A program made the translations under genes and the position numbers. Positions 22,633 to 32,514 of a stretch of DNA of 64,000 bases are shown one piece after another. Below the pieces are notes generated by a model. The model was not told the DNA's origin, did no database searches, and saw nothing but the letters and a program-made list of their open reading frames with translations. The DNA comes from Haliotis asinina (taxonomy: Eukaryota; Mollusca; Gastropoda; Lepetellida; Haliotidae). Position 1 is the stretch's first letter. Each line of letters opens with the position of its first letter. The DNA is taken from NCBI RefSeq assembly GCF_037392515.1, contig NC_090295.1, positions 24,468,501 to 24,532,500 of the forward strand, in the 5' to 3' direction.

Positions 22633-22656
22633 TGAATGTATTTCGTTTCGTTTCAG

Positions 22657-22854
22657 ACAGAAATTGTGTATTGAAGTATGCTCGGTTTTGGTGTCAGTCC
22701 TTCAACTAACCGATCACCATCTTGGAAGAAATGGATCAAGTTAATCACACAAGGAGGAGCAATCATGGAGCTGAAACGGGCGGCGATCATACCGGATGTA
22801 GGATCCAAATCCACCCACAGCAAAGGATTCAATCTTACAGATGAAGAAGTCATG
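22657..22854 (+). CDS. Profilin-like gene, first coding exon
   Basis: The acceptor is a textbook pyrimidine tract ending at 22656 (tttcgtttcgtttcag). The donor is atg|gtaatt at 22855. The first 21 bases are 5' untranslated with a stop in the coding frame, so translation starts in this exon. A non-coding exon must lie upstream, for which 17240-17329 is the best candidate. Confidence 0.8.
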
Positions 22855-25800
22855 GTAATTATTGTCTTTGAGTAACAAGAAAGAGCGCTAAAGTGCATCT
22901 TGTAAGAATGGCTTCACCTTTATTGTAAAATACACCTCGAGGTGGTGAGGTAGCCTTGTGGCAAAAGAGTTCGCTCGTCACACTTAATCCCATCGTTCAG
23001 TTATCATATGGGTAGAATGTGTGAAAGCCGTTTGAGGTGTCCCGCGTCGTGGTGTTGCTGAAAGTTTCCTGAAACCGGATAAAAGTCAATTCACCTACTC
23101 ATAAACTCATCTGCGATTGTCCTTTCAGTTGGGGGTGTAACCTAGGGGTTGAAGCATTTTGTCGTCAGGCCGAAGACCCCATATTCGATTCCCCACATGC
23201 GTACGGTCTTTGTAACCCATATTTGGTGTCCCCTCGCCGTGATGTGGCTGGAATTTTGTTAAAAGTGACGGAAAACCAAACTAACACAGTTTGGCTAATT
23301 CAAGACGTACAAACAGAACTTATCACGTTATCATTCAGCATTCCACTTACGTACAGCAAAGTCGCGACAGCACGTGGAGATAACAATCATTCTGTGTTGA
23401 CCAAAGTCGATGACACGCGTGAATCCCGTGCTTGGCAAGAACCGCGGACATTGCGTGGAGACCTTGCATTTCTGCTTCGTAATTCCCGCGATCTTCGTAC
23501 TTCGTGTGTCACAGGCGATGCGGGCGGTCATCACCAGTCAGGTATATAATCTACCCTTGACCAGGTCGAATTGCTGTGTAATGATACCCCAAGAACGCAT
23601 ACGTGTTTTGCCACCTCACTGTACACCACGACATCGTAGACTGTTGATGTCAGTGTGCTGACGCAGTGCGCCACGTATCTGAAACCAACGTATTTTACAT
23701 CCATGCTACGCATTCTTGTTTCCATGGCCAACCAGCGTTAGTCGGTGTTCGTTCTATCAACCACTGAATTAGGTAGTTCTTGTGGTCGACCAGCGCTAAT
23801 CAGTGTTCGTGCTATCAACCACTGACCTATCCAGTTCACCCTCGACCCAGTTCACCATAAGTTGTATGAAAGCTGCAATATTTCTGAATGTGGTAAGAAA
23901 CAGCATTCACCCACTTCCTTTAATTCGGTAAAGAGATTTCTTTACTGAATAAACACCGACCTATGCTATATAATGTAGGTAGTGTCCTCCGAAATAGCTA
24001 TAGCGTGCACATAAAGTCAGCATGTACCTGAATGACCTCAGATAGATCTGCTTACAGATTACGCGTCAAGGACATATGCTTAGGGTGCGGTGGTCTGAAA
24101 TATATGCCTGCTATCTTGTGACGTATAAAAACGAAGCTAACTCGACAGCCAAAACAGGATACACGCGTGACGAAGGTATCGCTTTCAAAACAATCGTAAG
24201 GCGTTTGGGGTTGTGTAATGGTCCAAGCAACAGATTGTTACAATGATGAGCCTCTTTCGATTGCCTCAAACGATAGGCATGTATACAGACTCACTCACAC
24301 ACTGAGGGAGAAGGAAGTGCATGTTCATGCTGAGGGCTTGACGTTTCCTTTTCTGCTCCTTACCCAGTTACCTAATCATCTGACATCGAAGCAATGAAAT
24401 CTGAAATAAGATACGGCTGGATTTTGTTTCGAAACACGTTCTTGTTTCTTAGTGAACACCGTTGTTTTCTCAATGAACCATGTACTCACACAGATATAAG
24501 CCGTCCTGACAGACACTAACCGAGATTCCTGCCAAGAACTCTGCTTTACACTGACGTTGAACTGATACATATGTGTGAATAGCATTGCTAACTAGCTCTC
24601 TTTTTCTGCGTTACACACATGAAGTAACGAAGGGATATGTCACTGTTTACACTGGGATATGTCGGAAGCCACTTCATCAAAGGTCTTCACGGTAAACGAC
24701 GAGCAAGAAACATCTCCCCATTTAACGCCAAATGTGGTGAAAATTCGTGTATCTTTTGGGAATGACATTATTGTTCAGGAAGTGGGGAACTGTCTACGAA
24801 AGACTTACTATTGAGAAAACGTTAACTAATATCTCAGAATTAAGAAGACGTTAACGAATCGCTTACCATTGAGAAAACGTTAGAAAATGACCTACCATAA
24901 TTTGAGAAAACGTTGACGAATGACTCACTGTTGAGAAAACGTTGTCGAATAACTCACTACTGAAAAAACGTTGACGAATTTGAGGAAACATTAATGATTT
25001 TTTAATATTTCCAGAGACCATATAATGTTGTCTGCTGTTTTCATAACGAATGTATGTCGCTTGTTTTATCGAACTTACTCGATCCAGATTGCTGACTAAA
25101 GAAACAACACTCAGTATCCTTTACTGAAGTAATGTCATGTTAAATTAAATTAAACAGAAATTCTGACAACCAGACCACAATGATCACGAGTTGTCCACAT
25201 TGGGATCAATTGGTCAGCTCCGTCCATGGTTGTATGGCACCACCACGTTAAGTGTACACGTTACTACGAGCAGACTATCGTAGTAAGAAGCTTGCCACTT
25301 GATATGGAATTCGGGCGGCATGTCTATGTTTAGAAGTCTGTATGTTGGTGATGTGGGTCGAAGATCTATGTTCTCCATCAGTAGTGCACGTCGTGGGGCA
25401 AACTGGGAGAGCTATATTTTGTGCAGCTGATGAAGTACTTCGGTTTTTTTCAATATCACTTTCGCAACGGTTATATACGGATAGTTATTCATATCGCTTA
25501 CATTTGGCTTGCCGTTGAAGGTCAGTGCATTACAGAGTTTGGCTCCAGGCAGAGACTAGATCCGTAGTTGGTGGGGTCGAATGTGAATTTGATAAATTTG
25601 TTGCAAATCTGCGACCAATACGATTATACCCTTATGCAACACAGCATCCCATTTCCCATCTTCAGAGTGAGTGAGTGAGTGAGTTTAGTTTTACGCCACA
25701 CTATATTCCAACTATATGGCGGCGGTCTGTAAACAAACGAGTCTGGACCAGACAATCCTGTGATCAACAACATGAGCATCGATCTGCGCAATTGAGAACC

Positions 25801-26788
25801 AATGACATGAGTCAACCAAGTCAGCGAACCTGACCACCGACCCCGTTGGTCGCCTCTTATGACATGTATAGTCGCCTTTTATGGCAAACATGGGTTGCTG
25901 AAGGCCTATTCTACCCTGGACCTTCACGTGTCTTTAATCTTCAGAACACAAAGGACAAATCAGGAGATCATCATGTAATTTAACGCACTTTTAACAAGGG
26001 AAGATGGCTTCCGCGTCTTCATTATGACATATCACCATGTACCTTTAATTCGACTTTTTGTCGGAATATCTATATGTGCAAGTAGATAAGGGCGATATAT
26101 GATCTTAATATGTTATAAGTGTGTACATTCAGCATGATCATTCAACATGGGCTAAGAAGGTTAGATTTACAACGTGCCTTTTAACGTATCGGTTTCAGTA
26201 AATCATTTCACATCAGTTTTTTGGGTTGGAAGTGATCTTCAGCAACCATAATTGTCTTAAGAGGCGACTAACGGGATCGGGTGGTCAGACATCCTTCCTT
26301 GGGTGACGTGTGTCGTCTTGTTCCAGATATGTAGATCAATATAAGGCACAGTATTCTCTGGTCCAGACTCAATTATTTACAGATCACTGCCATACACAGT
26401 AGATGGAGCATTTATCAGCGTCGCTTTAGAAGCAATCGCATATTATGGCCGAGGTTCAGTTTTTTTTCAAACAGAATCTTTGCTGAAAGGATAAAATAAC
26501 ACCGACTGGACGTTAATTTAATTCAACTCACTAACACGAATCCTGTTGTCGTTTCAGGCAATAAATCAATGTTTTCAAAGCGACCAGCCACCGGAAACAC
26601 TCCGAGCCAGCGGATGTACGTATTGCTTGAAAAGCGCATGTCCTCAACAAGTTGTCGCCTTCAATGGCGGACGGTACCTGATTGCCAGCAAGACAAAGGG
26701 CATTATCATTGTGGCGGTGTGTGAATCCAAGGCCAAGCTCTCCGCTGCTTCTACATGGCTCCTGAGAATTGCCACCTCCATACAGTGA
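22678..26788 (+). CDS. Profilin-like protein, two coding exons
   Basis: Profilins bind monomeric actin and proline-rich ligands in the cytoplasm. Exon parts 22678-22854 (59 codons) and 26558-26788 (76 codons plus TGA) join in phase 0 to 135 residues, close to the usual 125-140. Landmarks: an N-terminal aromatic helix (SWKKWIKLI), the first strands (KRAAIIPDVG), then SKGFNLTDEEVM joined to AINQCF across the splice, the C-terminal strand pair RYLIASKTKGIIIVAV and a final helix ending LLRIATSIQ. The ATG at 22678 is the first in frame after an upstream stop in the same exon (22672). It adds about 12 residues before the usual start. The usual Trp before GF and the canonical YGKKG turn are absent, so this is a diverged paralogue. 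The 3.7-kb intron holds six repeats. Confidence 0.82.
22938..23105 (+). repeat. SINE-A, degenerate
   Basis: Head gtagccttgtggcaaaagag, body agaatgtgtgaaagccg and an eroded tail. The B box is lost. In the intron of the profilin-like gene, same strand. Confidence 0.75.
23130..23290 (+). repeat. SINE-A
   Basis: Head gtaacctaggggttgaagca, B box attcgattcc, body gtaacccatatttggtgtcc and tail gatgtggctggaattttgtt. Intronic. Confidence 0.82.
23291..23725. other. Intron, no gene recognised
   Basis: Frames on both strands (23223-23549, 23410-23661 and two antisense) overlap without any domain. They look like chance openness in a GC-richer patch. Confidence 0.4.
23730..23825. repeat. Two-unit tandem repeat, period 59
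   Basis: accagcgttagtcggtgttc at 23730 recurs as accagcgctaatcagtgttc at 23789, each followed by a gctatcaaccactga- or ttctatcaaccactga-type end. Confidence 0.8.
24115..24160 (+). promoter_or_regulatory. Possible internal TATA/CRE-like site
   Basis: gtgacgtataaaaacg places a half-CRE (tgacg) directly against a TATA box, inside the profilin-like intron. An alternative start is conceivable, but a chance match is just as likely. Confidence 0.25.
24805..24990. repeat. Six-unit imperfect tandem repeat, 29-33 bp
   Basis: Units of the form ttgagaaaacgttgacgaat plus a gactcac-type end, at about 24810, 24840, 24868, 24901, 24930 and 24959. The acgtt core is kept in all six and the last three are exactly 29 apart. 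The array lies in the profilin-like intron. Confidence 0.85.
25000..25660. other. Intron, no gene recognised
   Basis: Nothing repeated or coding recognised. Confidence 0.4.
25666..25926 (-). repeat. SINE-B, minus strand, nearly full length
   Basis: From the (GTGA)n tail complement at 25666 through tatggcggcggtctgtaaac, atcctgtgatcaacaacatg and gtcaaccaagtcagcgaacc to the 5' end complement at ggcctattctaccctggacc. Intronic and antisense to the gene. No clear target-site duplication. Confidence 0.92.
26225..26400 (+). repeat. SINE-B, degenerate
   Basis: atcttcagcaaccataattg, then aagaggcgactaacgggatc, ending at tctctggtccagactcaatt and tttacagatcactgccatac. The tail is lost. It lies about 160 bases before the last coding exon. 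Confidence 0.8.
26558..26788 (+). CDS. Profilin-like gene, last coding exon
   Basis: Acceptor ctgttgtcgtttcag ends at 26557. The exon begins with AINQCF in phase 0 and ends with TGA at 26786-26788. It encodes the central and C-terminal two thirds of the fold. It is cysteine-rich for a profilin (Cys in NQCF, GCTYC, SACP and VCES). Confidence 0.8.
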   Translation, partial: AINQCFQSDQPPETLRASGCTYCLKSACPQQVVAFNGGRYLIASKTKGIIIVAVCESKAKLSAASTWLLRIATSIQ

Positions 26789-27490
26789 GCGACGTGGAGA
26801 TCTACAACGAAAGAATTGAACGCACAACGACTTCATCACACCCAGGGACCACGAAGAACAAGCTTCACTTCAACGTCGACTGTCTATTCCTTTGTAGAAA
26901 TACACATGTATGTCCTGTGCTTAAACATGTGTGGATCCGTCCTCCATCGAGATACTGTTGGTGCCAACACCATGGCGCCGTTTCCATGGTGATAGATCAA
27001 GAAATGTTGAAACTGGGAAACGGAATCCTAGAAACGTTAGTGTCCAGAGATGAGGAGGGTATGGTTGGTGTTAAGAGAAGCATAAAAGCGGTGAAATGGT
27101 ACCGTTTCCAATCAGGCACTCGTGGTTGGTGACAAAGGTTGAACGCAACGCTATGTACTCCAGTTGGTTGTCAAGGGATTGGTTGATTTGATAAAGTAAC
27201 GATTTGTTTGATGGAGTGTGTTATGAGACTACCGGCCGTGTTACCTTCAAGTGTGAGTGTTAGAAGAAACTGCTCACAGATCGTACCCAACCCACCATGT
27301 TGCCCCGTGTCTCAACTTAGAAAATGTTGGTGTGAATCACAGAAAACTGCTCAACTGATCTTGTGTACATGCTCAAATTCCTCCATTGTGTATAGTCTGG
27401 AGTTCAAGTATTGTCGATGCATTATTTGAACAAGTTCATCGCCAACCACCATTGTCTACAGTCTGTCAAATAAATTTGGAATTAACATCA
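26789..27490 (+). other. Probable 3' untranslated region of the profilin-like gene
   Basis: About 700 bases between the stop and the poly(A) signal, free of recognised SINEs. A 125-residue frame at 26755-27132 overlaps the exon end in another frame and has no domain, so it is treated as chance. Confidence 0.55.
27469..27474 (+). terminator. Poly(A) signal AATAAA
   Basis: Canonical hexamer (tcaaataaatttgg), 681 bases after the stop codon and the first AATAAA on this strand after it. Cleavage would be expected near 27490. Confidence 0.55.
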
Positions 27491-28315
27491 CCCAAAGTAT
27501 AACAGTAGAGTTGCGGCATTGAGAATAGGTTTACCATGACAAATGCATCTGAATACCTCCCGGAGTGTCACTGAATTTGTCTTTGACGTATATCCCTCGG
27601 GCTTTTGAAAGGAGGTGAAAAAACATATTGTGAATTTCCGTTCCAGTTTAGGAGGGCGAGATCAAATCCTAAATGTATGAGTATTCTGTGTTATTGTCGT
27701 GTTTGTCACGTAATAAACATATTGTACAACCCAAATACAGATTTATGTGATTTATATATATTGCTGAGAGTAATTAAAGAAATTAATATATAGTTGGAAC
27801 ATTGCTGAGTGCCGGGTACAACTGAGCTGACTCACTCCTTAACGTGGACTCGTGTCGCTCATCCGAGTGGAATTCCAGGGTTGAGGTCCCTCGAATGTGA
27901 AGGTCATCGTTAGCACGCGTTCGTCATAAATCGTTTCTTCGACCGCTGGGTGCCCGTGGAACTGTTCTAGATCTGGCCATGCTGTTCGTGCCGTGACATT
28001 TCCACGTGCCTCGATGGGTCACGGTCAGATAGAAGTAACGCCCATCCCGCATTTCTGCACATGTAGGTGTTGTGCGGGCCAACATTTGTGAGTTCGTCAC
28101 CCTTCACGTAACTGCAGAGACATTATTCGGATTGTCCCGGAATAACACGATGATATAACGAACGCATTCCTTTTGTATTATTATCATTCGGGTCTCCTCG
28201 GCTAATTCCGTTGTCTATGGGGAGGACACCTCGGTGACCGATAGGAGTTGTTGAAAGTACGACACGCCGTCCATCTGTGAGAGACTGGACAGCTAAGATT
28301 AATTGTTTTGTTCGC
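27491..28315. other. No gene recognised, one SINE tail
   Basis: A short SINE-type tail (gttggaacattgctgagtgc, then CTCA) lies at 27785-27838. The rest is not recognised. Confidence 0.4.
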
Positions 28316-28317
28316 TT

Positions 28318-28640
28318 ATTGCTTAGAGTCGCACTCAGTAAAATCCTAGCTATTTGACGATAGTCTCTAAGTATTTGAGTCTAGTCCAGATAATCCAGTG
28401 ACTGATAAGATGACCATCGATCTACAGTCGAACCCCGGACCCCACATATCCGGAATCCCCGCCTTCCGGACGATTTTTATGTGAAACGAAACTTACGTTC
28501 ATTAATTGTACTCGCTTAACCGGACCTCGCGCTTCCGGACACAATTGGGCTACGGTGTTAGACGTCAACCAAGTCCGCGCACCTGACCTCCCGATGCCCT
28601 TAATGAGTCGCCTGTTATGACAAGCATATGGGCTGCTGCT
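28318..28640 (-). repeat. SINE-B, minus strand, interrupted
   Basis: Left part 28318-28424 (tail complement, then tagtccagataatccagtga and gaccatcgatcta). It resumes at about 28541 (acaattgggctacggtg, then caaccaagtccgcgcacctg) to the aagcatatgggctgctg end. The gap is filled by the fragment at 28425-28540. Confidence 0.8.
28425..28540 (+). mobile_element. pogo/Tigger-like fragment inserted in a SINE-B
   Basis: Begins cagtcgaaccccggaccc directly after a TA. It carries two related copies of an atccgga...cttccggac motif (28450-28476 and 28517-28540). The cagtcgaacc start and repeated tccgga text resemble pogo/Tigger termini, but the opposite end shows no matching inverted terminus, so it would be a one-ended piece. 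The insertion into SINE-B is clear. The family is tentative. Confidence 0.5.
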
Positions 28641-28850
28641 GATCAATTCAAACGAATCTATTGGGGCATGTATGTCTCGTGACACTATGTTTCAAAACGA
28701 TCCATTTATTTAGGGTCATAGTGACGTACTTTAGAGAAATTGGTCAATGCAGTTTCATAATTCCTACCAACTGTCTCTGATTGAAGTCTTCATTAACAGC
28801 AGTTCTGCATTTGTGGATGAGTTAACCAGCAGTCACAATGATATTATATC
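28641..28850. other. Short unique stretch
   Basis: No feature recognised up to the LINE target site. Confidence 0.35.
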
Positions 28851-28862
28851 AAGGTTGAATCA

Positions 28863-29668
28863 TTGTGCGACGATGTCGCATTGGCCATACGAGATACACT
28901 CCCGAATATTTGCTTAAAGGTGAGGATCCTCCGTTCTGTATCCCTTGTGATGAAGGAATCACAGTCAAGCATGTCTTGCTTGACTGTATTGATTTTGCCA
29001 TCACAAGGGAGAAATACTTCAATGTCAAAACAATGACGCATCTTTTTAATGTTATCATTTAATCATTGAATGTTTAAAGGAAATAGACTTATTAGCTAAA
29101 TTTTGAATAATATGTTTTGTAAATCGAAAGCTGATCTTTTAAACATGGTGGTGTGAATTGTCAACTGCGATTGTTAGTGGCTGTACAGTCAAAGGGGGTT
29201 GAAGTAGCGTAAAATTATTGTCCCCCTGAGAGGGTACACATGTCCCAAAACTTTCAAAGTGAAATTTAAACTTACCAGTATATATTTAAACGTAGTATTT
29301 TTGTCATTTTAAATTTCGGCTACATTTTCCTACAATCACCAACGGCTGAGGGGATGGTGTAACTCCAGCCTGGGTCCATGCAGGTAGCAAAAGTAATGTA
29401 AGTCCCCTTGGTCCCTAGTGTGGTGATCTACCTTCAGTTGTTGGTGATCTATAGCCTACTTTTATATTATGTATTGTCCAAATTGTGCTGTTAGGTTTAA
29501 CTTCATATGCTAGTTCTAAATTCGAATTGTGATACTCTAGTTATTTTACCGTACTTTGACGACGGGTTTTGGAATATATACATATTCTCTATAATCATGT
29601 TTGTTTTCGTCACGATATGGCTGAAATATTGCCGGTGTGACGTTAAATAATAACTCACTCACTCACTC
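28863..29668 (+). mobile_element. 5'-truncated LINE with target-site duplications; tail shared with the SINEs
   Basis: An 806-base insertion flanked by aaggttgaatca (28851-28862) and aatgttgaatca (29669-29680), a 12-base duplication with one mismatch. It contains the end of ORF2 (28865-29062), a 3' untranslated region of about 600 bases and a (CTCA)n end instead of poly(A). The last 60 bases (from 29608: cgtcacgatatggctgaaat, then attgccggtgtgacgttaaa) align with the tails of SINE-A and SINE-B. This is the likely source family of the SINE tails. The ORF end suggests a Jockey/I-type LINE. Confidence 0.85.
28865..29062 (+). pseudogene. End of LINE ORF2 (CCHC-like terminus)
   Basis: About 65 residues. 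RRCRIGHTRYTPEYLLKGED is followed by a cysteine/histidine array (CIPCDEGITVKHVLLDC), the typical C-terminal end of many Jockey/I-group ORF2 proteins. The frame is open to its stop. Everything upstream was lost at insertion, so no product is expected. Confidence 0.85.
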
Positions 29669-29680
29669 AATGTTGAATCA

Positions 29681-30040
29681 CACGTTGATTCAATAGCCTG
29701 ATTGACAGTTTTGGCTGTATTAATATTATAGTTGAAATGGCGTTGAAATTTCAACTTTGAATCAGCATTACATATCAGTGCTGAAACATTTTCAAAACGA
29801 CTCCCACAGATAAACCAATGGCCTTATTGATATGAATCAATGACATATATGAAAATATGTTTGTAGAGGACACAGGTTGGGTCATTGTGCCCCACGTTGT
29901 TTGCACCGTTCAGGGGATGACGTGTGTGTCCATGGGTTGCACTTTTACAGCACTATTGTTGTACGTTTATAGGACTAACAAGGTGGCCTATCGCTCCTTT
30001 ATTACCAGGTTTTACAACGCGGCCTCGGTCGTGATTCCTG
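29681..30040. other. No gene recognised
   Basis: Shows a local repetition of gttgaa/ttcaac motifs (29690-29790). The frame 29857-30045 has no domain. Confidence 0.4.
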
Positions 30041-30044
30041 ATTA

Positions 30045-30480
30045 GAGTGTGTGATCAGAGTTTTAAGCCGCCTCTAGCAATACTCCAGCAATCTCACAAG
30101 AAATGGGACCCGTGTCGGTCACGGGGTAGAATAGGCCTTCAACAACCCATGCTTGCCATAAAAGGCGACTATGCTTGCCGCAGAGGCGACTAACGGGATC
30201 GGGTGGTCAGGCTCGCTGGCTTGGTTGACACTTGTCATCGGTTCCCAACTGCGCAGATCGATGCTCATGTACTTGGTCACTGGATTGTCTGGTCCAGACT
30301 TGATTATTCATAGACCGCCATCATATAGCTGGAATATTGCTGAGTGCGGCGTAAAACTAAACTCACTCACTCACTCACTCACAAGAAATGGACTTCACAC
30401 ATTGTAGCTAAGAGGGGAATCGAAACCAGCTCTTGGGCTTGACGAGCGAACGTTTTAACCACAAGGCAATCCCACCGCCC
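30045..30480 (-). repeat. SINE-A, minus strand, split by a SINE-B
   Basis: The tail part (30061 ttttaagccgcctctagcaa, then tactccagcaat) precedes the insertion. The head (gaatcgaaaccagctcttgg, then acgttttaaccacaaggcaa) resumes at 30392. Both parts join cleanly once the SINE-B and one duplication are removed. Confidence 0.88.
30107..30378 (+). repeat. SINE-B, full length, 13-bp target-site duplication
   Basis: 272 bases from gacccgtgtcggtcacgggg to a (CTCA)n end. Flanked by tcacaagaaatgg at 30094-30106 and 30379-30391, an exact 13-base duplication. A young insertion into a SINE-A. Confidence 0.96.
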
Positions 30481-30840
30481 CGCTTTTAGTGTTACTCCAT
30501 GTAATGGCTTGATAAATGAGAGAGTACATTGTTCTCAAACTTAGTAGTACCTATTCTAATCTTTAATATTTCTTGAATAAGTTACAAACGAGCATCCAAG
30601 GAAACCTAGTGAGCCTCATATTTAACTCGTCACTTTCAACCTGTGGACACTATGGCCAATAGTGTAAGCTATGAAATATGAAAACATAAACATAATATTG
30701 ACCGCAATTAAGGCAAACACGAAAGATGAAAAATGCCGTTGCCGTTCAATAAATTCCTTTCGTTCAGCTGAATACACGACACGTCGCAGAGGCTAGGAAG
30801 AGTTATGGTTCTTGGCCACGCCTGGCTCGATGCATTGTCT
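30481..30840. other. No gene recognised
   Basis: AT-rich spacer. Confidence 0.35.
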
Positions 30841-30844
30841 CACG

Positions 30845-31040
30845 TGCTGAACAGCAGCGATATTCCAGGTATATGGCCCCGTTCTGTAAGTAGCCTAGTC
30901 TAGACCAAACAATCCAGCGTGATCATCGATTTGCGAACAGGTTTACCATGACGAGTCAACCAAGTCAGCGAGCGTTAGTCGTCTCTTACGACAAGCATGG
31001 GTTGCTGAAGATCAACTCTAACCCGGATCTTCACAGATGC
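30845..31040 (-). repeat. SINE-B, minus strand, degenerate
   Basis: gatattccaggtatatggcc, then ccaaacaatccagcgtgatc, gagtcaaccaagtcagcgag and a 5' end complement ctctaacccggatcttcac. Confidence 0.8.
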
Positions 31041-31202
31041 AGAGCTGAGTGAGACCGCGTGTCTGGGAACAACTGTTATTCAGGACAAAATGTAGTCATC
31101 CGTGTCTCCTGTCAGCATGACGGCGACAACAGTGAAGCGGACATAAAATCCATCTTCGTCGATTACAGCCAAATGCCATTTGAACAATTTTGATTTGTTG
31201 TT

Positions 31203-31345
31203 TTCATCAATATTCCAACTATATGGCAGCACTCTATAAGTAACCAAGCCTGGACCAGACAATCCAATGATCAACAGCATGAGCATCGATCTACCCTATC
31301 TGGCTACGATGACATGTCTCAACCCGGACGTAGATGTGTTGTATC
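31203..31345 (-). repeat. SINE-B, minus strand, partial
   Basis: aatattccaactatatggca, then ctggaccagacaatccaatg and gatgacatgtctcaacccgg. The middle and the 5' end are reduced. Confidence 0.78.
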
Positions 31346-31544
31346 CAGATCTTCAAGGGTACAGGGGATTACATTGCTACACTGACATCACAGGTCTGTC
31401 CGTGCTCGTTCACGTCGAGATCCACTAGCACTGGTTGTCAAACCAAGCCTTTGTGACCACATATCCTCTGATCAATAATTACGTTATGCAGGGCATATGC
31501 TGACCCGATATTCTACTTAATTATTTGATACTACCACTACGGCT

Positions 31545-31990
31545 TTGTACTGGCACCAACGTTGTACTGCAATGTATTGTGATATATGTGCCCGTATTAC
31601 GATACGTGTTGCGATACGTTGGGACCTTAGGTGTTTCACAGTAAGTGGCACTAACTGTGCATGCCAATCCCATTTTCTATATTATAAGTCCCTAAACTTA
31701 TATGTTAGGGTTCTGATAACAGCCAAATTAGGTTGCATAGTCAGAGATTCTATTTTCCTTTATATACAATCTACAGTATTACAGTATGCAGTTTTGTCAT
31801 TGAATAAACCAAGGAAAACATCTGTTGTGAATAAAGTATGTGCAGATTTTTTAAACCATAAAGATTATCACAAAATCTTCATATGTGTTCTTTACCAAAT
31901 ACACCGGTTCTTAGAAAATGTGTTGCAATACATATCGTATAAAGCGTATTGCGATATACGATATACCGGTAATACTGTGTAGCCCTAACT
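31545..31990. mobile_element. Possible hAT-like non-autonomous element (one end visible)
   Basis: The right end, read inward on the minus strand, is tagggctacacagtattacc, then ggtatatcgtatatcgcaat, a form typical of hAT-type ends with repeated cgata/gcgatac motifs. Similar motifs (gttgcgatacgt, ttacgatacgtg) occur at 31595-31620. A matching tagggc terminus and an 8-base duplication on the left were not found. The 145-residue frame here (31545-31982) has no domain. Confidence 0.4.
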
Positions 31991-32100
31991 AGATACAAAC
32001 AGTTATAAAATTGAATTAAAATTGTTCAAGTGAGACGCAGTATCGGTATTATCTAATGAACCTATATTTACCTATACAGTTCAATTTCCATGCGGTCAGG

Positions 32101-32375
32101 ACCCGTGAAGGTCCCGGGGTAGAATAGGCCTTCAGCAACCCATGCTTGCCAAAAAAGGCGACTCAGCTTGTCGTAAGAGGCGACTAACGGGATCGGGTGG
32201 TCAGGCTCGCTGACTTGGTTGACGCATGTCATCGGTTCCCAATTGCGCAGATCGATGCTCATTGTTGTTGATCACTGGATTGTCTGGTCCAGACTCGATT
32301 ATTTACAGATCGCCGCCATATAGCTGGAATATTGCTGAGTGCGGCGTAAAACTAAACTCACTCACTCACTCACTC
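32101..32375 (+). repeat. SINE-B, full length, 13-bp target-site duplication
   Basis: 275 bases beginning acccgtgaaggtcccggggt and ending in (CTCA)n. Exact flanks ccatgcggtcagg at 32088-32100 and 32376-32388. Inserted at the 5' edge of a SINE-A. Confidence 0.97.
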
Positions 32376-32388
32376 CCATGCGGTCAGG

Positions 32389-32512
32389 GGAGGTGACAGC
32401 ATCCGCTCGTCACGGAACATGTGTTCGAATTCGCACATGAAGCCCATTTCTTCTATCCCCTGCCGTGATATCACTGGAATATTGCTAGAGGTGGCGTAAA
32501 CTAATGCTCACA
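32389..32512 (+). repeat. SINE-A, next to the SINE-B insertion
   Basis: atccgctcgtcacggaacat, B-box-like gtgttcgaattcgc, body atgaagcccatttcttctat and tail gatatcactggaatattgct. The box A part is degraded. Confidence 0.8.
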
Positions 32513-32514
32513 AA

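Noticed and set aside
24805..24990. CRISPR-like array
   Set aside because: Units are imperfect and contiguous without unique spacers, in a eukaryotic intron.
26755..27132. 125-residue plus-strand frame after the profilin-like exon
   Set aside because: It overlaps the exon in another frame, has no domain and fits the 3' untranslated region.
28971..28995. Palindrome cagtcaagca/tgcttgactg as a regulatory hairpin
   Set aside because: It lies in the coding text of the LINE ORF2 end, around the HVLLDC motif, and is probably coincidental.
31545..31982. 145-residue frame, the longest in the window
   Set aside because: No domain is recognisable and the right end looks like a hAT-type terminus. Treated as chance within a repeat.
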